Numbered from the stretch's first letter, positions 25,342 through 34,674 are shown. The stretch is DNA of 37,526 nt from Moraxellaceae bacterium (GCA_003543245.1 DPJB01000025.1:76219-113744), one strand, 5' to 3'. The notes: generated by a model not told the origin, from the letters alone. Numbers and translations are program-made.

Positions 25342-25376
25342 ACATTCTGGCTCACTGTCTCACTGAGCCAGAATGT
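25342..25376. repeat. 13-bp hairpin between two small stress genes
   Basis: ACATTCTGGCTCA (25342-25354) pairs perfectly with 25364-25376 across a 9-base loop. It lies in the transcript between the sll1863-like gene and the lmo0937-like gene. No T-run follows on either strand, so it is more likely an RNA-processing or stability element, or an attenuator, than a plain terminator. Confidence 0.7.
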
Positions 25377-25404
25377 ATGCCGTAGTGTGGCGGATTGCAG
25401 GCGA

Positions 25405-25695
25405 TCAGTCCTTGAACTTTTCAGCGGCATTGTGCATGGACGACTTGAGTGACTCCCATGCAGATTCGGCACTGGCCTTGACGGACTCCCATGCGCTTTC
25501 ACCGGCATCGGTGATCTCGCCAAGCTTGTCGCCGGCAGTCTTGAACTTGGCCTCGATCTCTTCAATGAGTCCGTTCATTTCGAGTTGCGCATCCGTTTTT
25601 GCCCCAAGTGATTTGGCCTTGAGTTTTTCGATGTCGGCTTTCCATTCGTCAAGCTGGGCCTGGAATTTCTGCTTGTAAAGTTCCTTGTCACTCAT
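25405..25695 (-). CDS. sll1863-like stress-response coiled-coil protein
   Basis: A 96-residue soluble helical protein. The first 60 residues form a charged coiled coil (YKQKFQAQLDEWKADIEKLK). The second half has a repeated unit, SAWESVKAS / SAWESLKSS. It resembles the sll1863-type stress-response family known from cyanobacteria and many proteobacteria; its biochemical role is unknown. The ATG at 25695 has AAGGTGA close upstream, which fixes the start. It sits between the OmpA-like lipoprotein gene and the lmo0937-like gene, all on one strand. Confidence 0.83.
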   Translation of the reverse strand: MSDKELYKQKFQAQLDEWKADIEKLKAKSLGAKTDAQLEMNGLIEEIEAKFKTAGDKLGEITDAGESAWESVKASAESAWESLKSSMHNAAEKFKD

Positions 25696-25808
25696 GATAT
25701 TCACCTTTGCTTGTGGCTTTCGGGGTGGTGGTGCCATGAGATGCCGTCGACGAACGGGTATTTTTCCGTCGTGTGTAAAAGGGGCAGCTAATGGCACGTC
25801 GGGCAGCT

Positions 25809-26726
25809 TCATCGTGTTGATGTTGCTGCTTCATTTTCGATAATTACTTCAACACGCCTGTTTTTCTGGCGTCCTGACGAATTGTCGTTGCTGGCCAGCG
25901 GCGCGCTTTCGCCCTTTCCTGTCGTGGAGACGTTGTCTGTGGGTATGCCACGACCGACAAGATAATCTTTCACTGCATCGGCCCTTTTCTGCGACAGGGC
26001 GAGATTAAGGCTTTCGCTGCCGACGCTGTCGGTATGCCCCTCGATCGTAATGTGGCGATCAGGTTGTTTCTTCAGGGTTTCGGCCAGGCGATCAAAATTT
26101 GCCATTGCGCCGGAGCGCAGGTCGGACTTTCCTGTTGCGAACAGTACATCACCCAGCGTAAAGACAATGCCACGGTCGGTTTTTCGGGCGTTCAGAAAGG
26201 CCAGTTCGTGCTCAAGGTCTGAATTGCGGGCGTTTGCACTGCTTGCCTGCTGCTCAAAAGAGGCCGCACGTTCGTTTGCCTGAGTGGTTTCAAGCTGCGC
26301 AGCGGTAGTCTGCTTGCGGGCACTGTCTGCCTGGGCGTGTGCCTGGTTGGCTTCCTGGGTGCGGGCAGTCAAACGCATCTGGTCCCGCTGGGTGGAGGCA
26401 TCCTTCAGGTTGTCTTCGGCACTGCGTGCCGTTGCCAGTGCCCGAGCGGAGCGAACCTTGTTGGTGGCAAGATAAGCCAGATGAGACTGGACGGCTGCAT
26501 CTTTCTGAGGTTTTTCAGCGGCAACAACAGCAACTTCTGCTTCGGCAATTGCCGACTGTGCATGGCGGGCAAGTTTTGGTGAGGACTGGAGGTCGGTCAG
26601 TTCGGCTCGTGCAACACCAACGGCAGGGTCAACCTTCATTGCGGACTGGCAGGCAAGAAGTGAAAGCACGCCCATGCCAAGTGCCATGGCGCTGGCGAGA
26701 CGGGTCATGCGGTATCTGGTGTTCAT
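25809..26726 (-). CDS. OmpA-family lipoprotein with DUF4398 domain
   Basis: A 305-residue outer-membrane lipoprotein. The signal peptide ends at the lipobox LLAC with Cys26. Residues about 32-125 are an Ala-rich helical DUF4398 region, followed by a coiled coil (about 125-180). The C-terminal 115 residues are an OmpA peptidoglycan-binding domain: GDVLFATGKSDL, IEGHTDSVGSESLNLALSQKRA and GKGESAPLASN. It should tie the outer membrane to the cell wall. Its ATG overlaps the stop of the small DUF4398 gene by 4 bp (ATGA), so the two are coupled and likely work together. Confidence 0.93.
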   Translation of the reverse strand: MNTRYRMTRLASAMALGMGVLSLLACQSAMKVDPAVGVARAELTDLQSSPKLARHAQSAIAEAEVAVVAAEKPQKDAAVQSHLAYLATNKVRSARALATARSAEDNLKDASTQRDQMRLTARTQEANQAHAQADSARKQTTAAQLETTQANERAASFEQQASSANARNSDLEHELAFLNARKTDRGIVFTLGDVLFATGKSDLRSGAMANFDRLAETLKKQPDRHITIEGHTDSVGSESLNLALSQKRADAVKDYLVGRGIPTDNVSTTGKGESAPLASNDNSSGRQKNRRVEVIIENEAATSTR

Positions 26727-27145
26727 CGTGTGACTCCATTGTTGCGTTGAAGTTCCTGCTGCAGCATGTCGTTGTTACGCTTCATCTCGGCATCGACTTT
26801 TTCGGCCCGGGCCTGTTGTGCCTTTGCTGTGGCCAGTTCTGCATCGCTGCGGGATGCTTCTGCCATTTGTCGGGCGCTGGTCATTGCCTTCTCGTCCTTG
26901 TCCTGAACGGCTTTTTCAGAGAGGGCGCGGGCGGATGCTATTTTTTCACGTGCGGACCGTAGTTCTGCGGAGGCGTAATCGGCAACACGAGCTTCTTCAG
27001 CCTGCTTGATGGCAGTGTCGGCAGCGTCAAATTCATTCACGGGTATTTTTGGTGTTGATGCGCAGCCTGCCAGTGTCAGTAAAAGAACGGGCAGCAGAAT
27101 GAGGGATTTTCTTGATGTCGCGGATTCATGGATTGTGCGTAGCAT
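26723..27145 (-). CDS. DUF4398 lipoprotein
   Basis: A 140-residue lipoprotein with lipobox LAGC (Cys28) after a hydrophobic signal. The mature part is one long Ala/Glu-rich helix (about 40-135), likely a periplasmic coiled coil. It is a short version of the DUF4398 region of the downstream OmpA-like protein. AGGAG six bases before the ATG at 27145 fixes the start. The upstream 220 bp up to the terminator at 27366 should hold the promoter; I see no clear site there. Confidence 0.9.
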   Translation of the reverse strand: MLRTIHESATSRKSLILLPVLLLTLAGCASTPKIPVNEFDAADTAIKQAEEARVADYASAELRSAREKIASARALSEKAVQDKDEKAMTSARQMAEASRSDAELATAKAQQARAEKVDAEMKRNNDMLQQELQRNNGVTR

Positions 27146-27365
27146 TTCTTTCTCCTGGTATCGGCAGCACAAGGTGACAGATAGCCTCATGACAACTCGA
27201 GAGCGTGCAGTATGTGCAGTCAAGGGGGTGCGGTCTGTTCGGCGCCGAACAAAGGGGGATATTCAGGGGCGGTGTGGCCGCGCCCGCGTATTGAGTGTGC
27301 TGGCAGGCCTTGGTGTGGGGGTGACGGAGAGTATTTTTGCAGGAAGGCTCTTGTCATCAGCCAAT

Positions 27366-27393
27366 AAAAAAGGCCTCGCAAGAGGCCTTTTTT
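27366..27393. terminator. Intrinsic terminator downstream of the Rieske gene
   Basis: GGCCTC (27372-27377) and GAGGCC (27382-27387) pair across GCAA, flanked by six A and six T, so it works on both strands. It lies just after the end of the minus-strand Rieske gene. A near copy is found at 33162-33187. Confidence 0.9.
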
Positions 27394-27417
27394 ATCACGT
27401 CTAAAATCGCATCAGGC

Positions 27418-27789
27418 TTAGCCGGGCACGCGCACAAATACCTTGCCGTTTTCTTCGGTGGTCTCGTAGGTGGGCAGTGACTGCGGCTTCTTGCCCATGG
27501 ACAACAGGCGAGAGGTCCAGCCGGGGATGGGCATGCCCACCACGGCATTGCACCAGTCCTTGTTGTCGCCCGTGCACATGTCAAAACTTGATCCATGGAA
27601 GGGGCAGGTAATGGTGCCGTTGGCAATCTTGCCCTTGCCCAGCGGCAGGCCAAGGTGCGGGCACTTGCTGGACACGGCGCAGGCCTTGCCGCCAACGCGG
27701 GTCAGCAGCAGCGGCGTATTGCCGGCCTTGACGGCCAGCGCCTTGTCTTCCTTTACGTCTTCGGAGCGGGCGATCTCGATCAGCTGCAT
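27418..27789 (-). CDS. Rieske [2Fe-2S] domain protein
   Basis: A 123-residue single-domain ferredoxin of the Rieske type. The cluster ligands are C43 and H45 (CPHLG) and C62 and H65 (CPFHG), with 16 residues between the pairs. There is no signal peptide or membrane segment, so it is cytosolic. It probably carries electrons to an oxygenase not in this window. AAGGAA lies before the ATG. It is a single gene with its own terminator. Confidence 0.93.
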   Translation of the reverse strand: MQLIEIARSEDVKEDKALAVKAGNTPLLLTRVGGKACAVSSKCPHLGLPLGKGKIANGTITCPFHGSSFDMCTGDNKDWCNAVVGMPIPGWTSRLLSMGKKPQSLPTYETTEENGKVFVRVPG

Positions 27790-28097
27790 GGTGCGGTTCC
27801 TTCTGGTAGATGCCCCCGGCAGGGTGGCTGGTCAGGGGCGTCGGGGTTGACCGCATTCTTGTAGCAGGAAACCGCGTGCAAGCACAGGCATCCAGATCAA
27901 CAACTGCGTGCCGGACGCGCCCAAATCCCTGCACAGCGCGCACTGGCCGGGTATACTTGCCGCCACCAGGCCGGGGTTCCCGGCCACATTCCGGATCACG
28001 TCCCTTTCCAGCCGCTCCCGACCGGGGCCGGCATGCCCGCCGCTATTGCCGGCGACCGGGAAAGGGCGCCGGCCCGCAGCACCAAGGTAGCAAGAGA
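27790..28097. other. Divergent intergenic region Rieske / ettA
   Basis: 308 bp with no gene. A possible ettA promoter lies at 27930-27957: TGCACA, 16 bp, TATACT, about 140 bp before the ettA start. This leaves a long GC-rich leader with several CCGG-rich inverted repeats (for example around 27965-28070) that could fold. No riboswitch class is recognised. The open frame upstream of ettA has no homology. Confidence 0.45.
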
Positions 28098-29759
<1,662 letters not shown>

Positions 29760-29786
29760 GTATAGTCTTGATATGAGAAAGCGGAA

Positions 29787-30827
29787 ATGAAGCGAGACGT
29801 ACAAGTTCGAAGGAATTTGCGAGCCCGATACCTTGGTAGTCTCTCTAGGGCCGCTGAGCGAGTAGAGCGCTACCGAAAAGGAGAGCGTTCTACTAATAAT
29901 AGGAGGGTCAGGGTATCTGTCCCCGGAGTTGTACGTCTAAATGCGGAGCCAGATCGATCTCTTTTGTTGGAGTGCATCTATAAAATACGGTTGGCAATTG
30001 CAGAGAAGAATAGGCTGTATATTGATTTTTCTAAAACAGAAGAGCTGAATCCATGTGGAACAATTCTTCTCATTGCTGCAATTGAAACTGCGTTGACAAA
30101 TGGTGTTGATGTTATTGCTAGTTATCCAAAATCAGATGCTGCCGAGCAGATGCTTCAGCATATCAATATACTACAAAGGCTGGGGCTGGAGGGCAGGAAG
30201 GTTGTTGATAATAAGATGGTAACTAGGTGGGCCTACCATACTGATATTGAGGCTAGTTTTGATGATAATAGTTTTGAGAATATTGCAAATCTAATTATTG
30301 AGTGGACAAATGCTGATGAAAATGAGGTCCCGCTTCTTACGGGAATAAGTGAGGCGGTAACAAATATTCAGCATCATGCGTATAAGGAAGAAACCCCAAG
30401 AAAGACATGGTGGCTTTTTTTGTGTAGGGAAGATGACACCTTGATGCTTGCTGTATGTGATCTGGGCAAGGGCATTCCTAAAACCCTTCCCAAAACCATT
30501 AGGGAAAGACTGGGTTCAGAGGCAGAAAATACCCTAAAACGACTTCACATATTTGATATAACAAAAACTGATAGCAGGATGATACAGGCGGCTCTTGCGT
30601 ATGGGAGGACTCGTACCGAGCATGAGCATAGAGGTAAGGGCTTGGCGCAGATGCAGAGCGTGGCAATGGAGAATGCTGAAGGCTTTTTTGCTGTGCATAG
30701 CAGAAGAGGCACTTTGGTTTACATGAAGTCAGAGGAAAGGGAAAGGCTGCTTAACTATCGTGATCCTGTTCCTGGAACAATTGTACTTTGGAAGATCCGT
30801 CTCCCATCTGAAGGCATAAGAAAATGA
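29787..30827 (+). CDS. STAS-like / GHKL ATPase fusion protein (uncharacterised)
   Basis: A 346-residue soluble protein. After a very basic N-terminus (about 1-45), residues 46-140 look like a STAS/MlaB-type fold (RLYIDFSKTEELNPCGTILL). Residues 165-340 are a GHKL ATP-binding domain: N-box E189AVTN193, G1 box D225LGKG229 and G2 loop HRGKGL (281-286). This is the kind of ATPase found in anti-sigma and sensor kinases; no phospho-acceptor His box is seen. Base composition is AT-rich, unlike ettA just upstream. The ribosome site is weak, so the start is moderately sure. Its stop overlaps the DUF4325 gene by 4 bp. It may phosphorylate or bind the STAS-like partner; this is inference. Confidence 0.83.
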   Translation: MKRDVQVRRNLRARYLGSLSRAAERVERYRKGERSTNNRRVRVSVPGVVRLNAEPDRSLLLECIYKIRLAIAEKNRLYIDFSKTEELNPCGTILLIAAIETALTNGVDVIASYPKSDAAEQMLQHINILQRLGLEGRKVVDNKMVTRWAYHTDIEASFDDNSFENIANLIIEWTNADENEVPLLTGISEAVTNIQHHAYKEETPRKTWWLFLCREDDTLMLAVCDLGKGIPKTLPKTIRERLGSEAENTLKRLHIFDITKTDSRMIQAALAYGRTRTEHEHRGKGLAQMQSVAMENAEGFFAVHSRRGTLVYMKSEERERLLNYRDPVPGTIVLWKIRLPSEGIRK

Positions 30828-31141
30828 GTGATTTCAATATCAACGTATCGACTCAGTTCAGTAAATTCCCTGCCGGCCGATACAGGACGGACGGGAAAAA
30901 TTCAGGCCAGCGATTTCGCGAGGAGTTTTTGGCTCCTGCCATAAAAAACAACGAATTTAATAAAGTAATTATAAATTTTGACGGTGTTCTTATGGGGGGG
31001 TCCTCCTTCTTGGAGGAGTCGTTTGGGGGGCTGGTGCGAGAAGAGAAAATAGATGCGAATACCATAATAAATAAAATTGTGATTGTCGCGAAATCAGCGA
31101 CATTGAAAGAACAGATACTATCTTACATAAAGAATGCCTAA
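30824..31141 (+). CDS. STAS-like DUF4325 protein
   Basis: A 105-residue protein. The DUF4325 signature is seen in AGRYRTDGKNSGQRFREE (about 17-34) and VIINFDGVLMGGSSFLEESF (about 48-67), followed by GGLVREE. The family is STAS-like and its role is unknown. Start overlaps the ATPase stop by 4 bp (ATGA), and the next gene starts 2 bp after its stop, so the three are coupled. The SSFLEE serines occupy the place where anti-anti-sigma factors are phosphorylated, which makes a kinase/STAS pair plausible. AT-rich like its neighbours. Confidence 0.85.
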   Translation: MSDFNINVSTQFSKFPAGRYRTDGKNSGQRFREEFLAPAIKNNEFNKVIINFDGVLMGGSSFLEESFGGLVREEKIDANTIINKIVIVAKSATLKEQILSYIKNA

Positions 31142-31143
31142 AA

Positions 31144-31620
31144 ATGGGAACCTGCACAAGCACCTGCCAATATTGGTATCTACCTGTTGTCATACAAGGG
31201 TTTGCGCTTTTTTTTGTAATCATTGGATGGATGATTTCGATCTGGAGTGCAAAAAAGCAAGCTCTCCGCAAAGAGACTTATGATCGAATAAACTCGATTT
31301 TTGATAAAATATCTGAACTTCAATCCACTGCGGTTGAGTTTTATGGCTCTTCAGAGAGATGTCAAAAGCAAAGGCTGCATATAATAAATAACACCGAAAT
31401 ATTAACGTCATTAATAGAGGCGCTGCCTGATAAGTCATTTAAGGATAGTCTGGCCTATCTGGTGGAATTTAAGGATAGCATTGCTCTTAATGAGTACTTT
31501 GATGATTTGTCCATTCCTCTTCCTGAGGGAAAGAGTCAAGAGGTAATTCAAGAAATGGTCTTGAATGCGAATAACCTCATTCGTCTCCTTCATGACATTT
31601 TCAAGCAAACATTTAGGTAG
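31144..31620 (+). CDS. Membrane-anchored helical protein of the GHKL/STAS module
   Basis: A 158-residue protein of unknown function. One clear membrane helix (about 12-34, YLPVVIQGFALFFVIIGWMI) is followed by a basic stretch (KKQALRKETYDR) and a helical cytoplasmic domain of about 115 residues. Cys4 and Cys8 lie on the outer side of the helix. No known domain is recognised. It is placed 2 bp after the DUF4325 gene and has no good ribosome site, so it depends on coupled translation. It is the likely output or sensor part of the module. Codon use is AT-rich. Confidence 0.75.
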   Translation: MGTCTSTCQYWYLPVVIQGFALFFVIIGWMISIWSAKKQALRKETYDRINSIFDKISELQSTAVEFYGSSERCQKQRLHIINNTEILTSLIEALPDKSFKDSLAYLVEFKDSIALNEYFDDLSIPLPEGKSQEVIQEMVLNANNLIRLLHDIFKQTFR

Positions 31621-31662
31621 TGTGAGCGCAGGGTGATCCCAGCTGTATCTCGTAGAAAAACA

Positions 31663-31694
31663 GGGCGGAGTTAATTTCTCCGGCCCCTCTTTTT
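31663..31694 (+). terminator. Probable terminator of the AT-rich module
   Basis: GGGCGGAG (31663-31670) pairs with CTCCGGCCC (31678-31686) with one bulge, across a TTAATTT loop, followed by CTCTTTTT. It lies 42 bp after the last gene of the module and before the methyltransferase. Confidence 0.65.
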
Positions 31695-31724
31695 GATGGA
31701 TTTTATTGGTTTTGGGGGTTTCTT

Positions 31725-32510
31725 GTGGCAGCTCCTATCAAGTTTAACGACGGCGCCGCCTACGAACGCTTCATGGGCATCTGGAGCCAGACCGCCGGGA
31801 CAGCCTTCCTCGACTGGCTGGCGCCACCTGCCGGCGGCCAGTGGCTGGATATTGGTTGTGGCAACGGCGCTTTTACCGAAATGCTTGTCGCCCAATGTGC
31901 GCCCGACGCGGTAGACGGACTGGACCCGTCCGAGGGGCAGCTGGCGTACGCGCGCACCCGTCCCGCGCTGGGCAATGCACGCTTTCATCAGGGCGATGCC
32001 ATGGCATTGCCTTTTCCCGATAACAGTTTTGATGCGGCCGTCATGCCGCTGGTGATTTTCTTTGTGCCCGACCCGGCGAAGGGCGTTGCGGAGATGGTGC
32101 GCGTGGTACGTCTGGGTGGCACCATCTCGGCCTATGCCTGGGACATGCACGGTGGCGGCTTTCCGTATTTTCCACTGCAGCAAACCATGCGCGAGCTGGG
32201 GCATGTCGTACCGGCGCCGCCCAGCCCGGAGGCCTCGCGTCTGGAGGTGATGCTGGAGTTGTGGAACGGCGCAGGCCTGGTTGATGTGGAAACCTGCGAG
32301 ATCACGGTGCAGCGTACCTACGCGGATTTTGACGACTACTGGACCACCGTGCTGGGCGGGCCGAGTGTCGGCGCCACCTTGTCCACGATGACGCCGGAAC
32401 AGGTGGTGGCGCTGCAGGAAAATTTGCGCACGCGCCTGCCGGTGGCGGCCGATGGCTCCATCACCTGCAGTGCCCGCGCCAATGCGGTGACAGGCCGCGT
32501 GGCGGGCTGA
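31725..32510 (+). CDS. Class I SAM-dependent methyltransferase (UbiE-like)
   Basis: A 261-residue soluble enzyme. The SAM site is WLDIGCGNG (about 39-47), the acidic GLDPSEGQL follows strand 2, GDAMALPFPDNSFDAAV forms motif II/III, and MVRVVRLGGTISAY is the post-motif helix and strand. The substrate is unknown; the closest pattern is the UbiE/generic Methyltransf_11 group. Translation starts at GTG (31725) with GGGGG six bases upstream; no in-frame ATG is nearby. GC content returns to the genome norm here. The NTF2-like gene 13 bp downstream is likely co-transcribed. Confidence 0.9.
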   Translation: MAAPIKFNDGAAYERFMGIWSQTAGTAFLDWLAPPAGGQWLDIGCGNGAFTEMLVAQCAPDAVDGLDPSEGQLAYARTRPALGNARFHQGDAMALPFPDNSFDAAVMPLVIFFVPDPAKGVAEMVRVVRLGGTISAYAWDMHGGGFPYFPLQQTMRELGHVVPAPPSPEASRLEVMLELWNGAGLVDVETCEITVQRTYADFDDYWTTVLGGPSVGATLSTMTPEQVVALQENLRTRLPVAADGSITCSARANAVTGRVAG

Positions 32511-32523
32511 CAACAGACACCGG

Positions 32524-32976
32524 ATGAAACGGATGAGCAGCATGAGTTATCGCGAGCAAGTCATCGCGTTTGTTGACGCCTTCAATGTAGACGACCTCGA
32601 TCAGGTCATGTCATTTTTTGCCGACGATGCGGAATACATTACGTATGATGGCCAGCACTGCCGTGGCAAGGCGGAAATCCGCGCAGCCTTCGCGGCGCAG
32701 TTTGCCGGCCGCTTCGGTCAGCTGCGGTTTATCCGCGACAAGCTGATTGTGGATGAGACGACACAACAGGCAGCTGTGAGCTGGCGTTGCGAGCATGGAC
32801 TGGCGTCGGGGTTGCCAGCAGCACCACTGCGCTGGTTGCAGCGTTCACTCGCGGTAGTGATGGGTCAGAAACCGTACTGGGAGGGCGTTGACCTGTTCCG
32901 CTTTCGTGACGGCTTGCTCGTCGGCAAATATACCTACGCGCAAACACGCTTGCCGTTGTTCCGGCATGGTGAATAG
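32524..32976 (+). CDS. SnoaL-like (NTF2 fold) protein
   Basis: A 150-residue protein of the SnoaL/NTF2-like fold: the start SYREQVIAFVDAFNVDDLDQVMSFFADDAEYI is typical, then GKAEIRAAFAAQFA and the closing strands WEGVDLFRFRDGLLVGKYTY. Members are small isomerases, hydrolases or binding proteins; no function can be given. Starts at 32524, 32533 and 32542 are all in frame, and the ribosome sites do not decide between them. A strong terminator follows. Confidence 0.85.
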   Translation: MKRMSSMSYREQVIAFVDAFNVDDLDQVMSFFADDAEYITYDGQHCRGKAEIRAAFAAQFAGRFGQLRFIRDKLIVDETTQQAAVSWRCEHGLASGLPAAPLRWLQRSLAVVMGQKPYWEGVDLFRFRDGLLVGKYTYAQTRLPLFRHGE

Positions 32977-33001
32977 CCTGCAGTATTGCACCCAACAAAA
33001 A

Positions 33002-33024
33002 AGCCCCGCAGTGCGGGGCTTTTT
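33002..33024 (+). terminator. Intrinsic terminator after the SnoaL-like gene
   Basis: AGCCCCGC (33002-33009) and GCGGGGCT (33013-33020) form a perfect stem with a 3-base loop, then TTTT. The stem sequence is identical to that of the terminator at 13-31, showing a common terminator type in this genome. The preceding A-rich stretch makes it work on both strands. Confidence 0.9.
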
Positions 33025-33161
33025 CATGAGCATTCGCCATTTTTTCTCCCTTGCCCTCGTAATTCATAAGGGAAAGGGAGGCTCTGCTTGGGCACTCCCC
33101 CATTTCCTTTCGGAAACCGGTTTCAGCCCGCTTTTTCCAGCGAGCATCAGCGAATAAAAAT

Positions 33162-33187
33162 AAAAAGGCCTCAAAAGAGGCCTTTTT
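33162..33187. terminator. Intrinsic terminator downstream of the tautomerase gene
   Basis: GGCCTC (33167-33172) pairs with GAGGCC (33177-33182) across AAAA, with A and T runs at either side. It serves the minus-strand SDR/NTF2/tautomerase operon. The 137 bp between this and the terminator at 33002 contain nothing I recognise. Confidence 0.88.
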
Positions 33188-33244
33188 CTATCAGAGAGAT
33201 CAGGGCATGAAGGCCGGGGTTCTACATGCCCAAGCGCCGCCCGC

Positions 33245-33463
33245 TCAGCGCAAGGCCTTGTCCCGCTCGCGCTGGCGCAACACGGTCACCGCCTCCCCGG
33301 CGACGCCCCAGTTGTCGGTTTCGACTTCATCGATAACCACAAATGTGGTCGCGGGATTTTTGTTGAGTACTCGCACCAGCAGGTCGGTAACACCGGCGAT
33401 CAGCTCGGCCTTCTGCGCTGGCGTGGCACCTTCGCGGGTGATCTTGATGTTGACGTAAGGCAT
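33245..33463 (-). CDS. 4-oxalocrotonate tautomerase family protein
   Basis: A 72-residue protein. After removal of Met the chain begins with Pro1 (PYVNIKITREGAT), the catalytic base of this family. VLNKNPATTFVVIDEV is also typical. It would move double bonds in keto-enol compounds; members are usually hexamers. GAGGAGA six bases before the ATG at 33463 decides the start and places Pro correctly. It is the last gene of a minus-strand operon with the NTF2-like gene and the SDR. Confidence 0.92.
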   Translation of the reverse strand: MPYVNIKITREGATPAQKAELIAGVTDLLVRVLNKNPATTFVVIDEVETDNWGVAGEAVTVLRQRERDKALR

Positions 33464-33473
33464 GACGGTCTCC

Positions 33474-33884
33474 TCAGGCAAAGGCCTGCTGGTTGAGGTG
33501 GGTGAACAGCTTGCTGACGATCTGCCAGCGCTCGCCCTGCAGGCGCAGGGACAGGAAATCGATGTAGTTGAAGCCGAGCATGGGGCAGTGCAACCGGGCC
33601 AGCGCGATGCTGCCTTGCACTTCCAGGGTCAGCAGGCGCATGTGGAAGGGTTCACCCAGTTGCGACGGCGATTGCCGGGTCGCCACAACGGCCAGATACT
33701 CCTCCAGCAACTTGTCGTAGAGCTGACCCTTAACCATGCCGAACAGCCGGGCATCGGGATGGAAGGCGCTGCGCAGACGGGCCACGTCGCCGAAGAAAAT
33801 GCCCTCGGCATAATCCTGCAACACCGCCTGCACCGCCGGATATGCTGGCGCCAACAGCGGGGCGGCCACCGTGGCGGTTACCAT
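33474..33884 (-). CDS. NTF2-like / lumazine-binding-type protein (PF12893-like)
   Basis: A 136-residue protein. AVLQDYAEGIFFGDVARLRSAFHPDARLFG and the later FNYIDFLSLRLQGERWQIVSKLFTH match the putative lumazine-binding subgroup of the NTF2 fold; the name does not prove lumazine binding. Its start overlaps the SDR stop by 7 bp, and the tautomerase gene starts 10 bp after its end. The three genes look like a small catabolic set. Confidence 0.87.
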   Translation of the reverse strand: MVTATVAAPLLAPAYPAVQAVLQDYAEGIFFGDVARLRSAFHPDARLFGMVKGQLYDKLLEEYLAVVATRQSPSQLGEPFHMRLLTLEVQGSIALARLHCPMLGFNYIDFLSLRLQGERWQIVSKLFTHLNQQAFA

Positions 33885-34615
33885 TTTCCGGCTCCCATAC
33901 CACCATCCACCGCCAACACCACACCGGTCGTGAACTCGGCATCACTCAGGTACATCACGGCATCGGCAATTTCCTGCACGGTGCCGATACGCCCGGCCGG
34001 CTGCAGCGTGTTGAGAAAGTCGTGCATCTCCGGCTGGTAGAGCGGTGTGTCCACTATGCCCGGCGCCACCGCCGATACCTTGATGTTGTGTGGTGCCAGT
34101 TCCAGCGCCAACGCTTTCGTCGCATGGTTGATGCCGCCCTTGATCAGGATGGGCAACGCAGCCGGCACCTGGCTATTGGGGTGGGAGGCAATGCTGGCGG
34201 TAATGCTGACGATGTGCCCCTGCCGCCGCGGCTGCATGTGCGCCACCGCCTGCTGCGTGGCATAGAGAAATCCCTTGAGGTTTGTGCTGACGAGGGCATC
34301 GATGTCTGCTGGCTGGTAGTCCGTCACCGGTTTGGGATCGAAAATGCCGGCATTGTTCACCAGTATGTCGACCTGGCCGAAGCGGGCAATCGCTTGCTCG
34401 AACACATGCCTTGCCGTGCCAGGCAGGCCGATATCGCCCGGCACTGCCAGAAAGCTGGCGGGGTTGCCTAGCGCCTGTCGGGCCGCCTGCAGGCGTTCGG
34501 CAGTGCGAGCGTTGCCCACGACATTGAAGCCTCTGCGCAGGTAGGCAGCCGCCAGACCCAGGCCGATGCCGCTGGAAGCGCCCGTGATAACGACGGTGCG
34601 AGGGGTTGTGTTCAT
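33878..34615 (-). CDS. Short-chain dehydrogenase/reductase lacking the catalytic tyrosine
   Basis: A 245-residue Rossmann-fold protein. The cofactor motif TGASSGIG (11-18), NNAG (87-90) and Lys159 are present. The YxxxK motif reads PILIK, so the Tyr is replaced by Pro155; the codon is plainly CCC. The segment VPAALPILIKGGINHATKAL looks like that of other SDR-like sequences I recall, so it may be a distinct subgroup and not a broken gene. The reaction, if any, must differ from that of classical SDRs. It is divergent from the LysR regulator gene, which probably controls it. Confidence 0.9.
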   Translation of the reverse strand: MNTTPRTVVITGASSGIGLGLAAAYLRRGFNVVGNARTAERLQAARQALGNPASFLAVPGDIGLPGTARHVFEQAIARFGQVDILVNNAGIFDPKPVTDYQPADIDALVSTNLKGFLYATQQAVAHMQPRRQGHIVSITASIASHPNSQVPAALPILIKGGINHATKALALELAPHNIKVSAVAPGIVDTPLYQPEMHDFLNTLQPAGRIGTVQEIADAVMYLSDAEFTTGVVLAVDGGMGAGKW

Positions 34616-34674
34616 ATTGGTGTCCTGGTTCAGGCAGCCTCATTGCTGCGACAGGGGCACTGTATTTATGTTCT

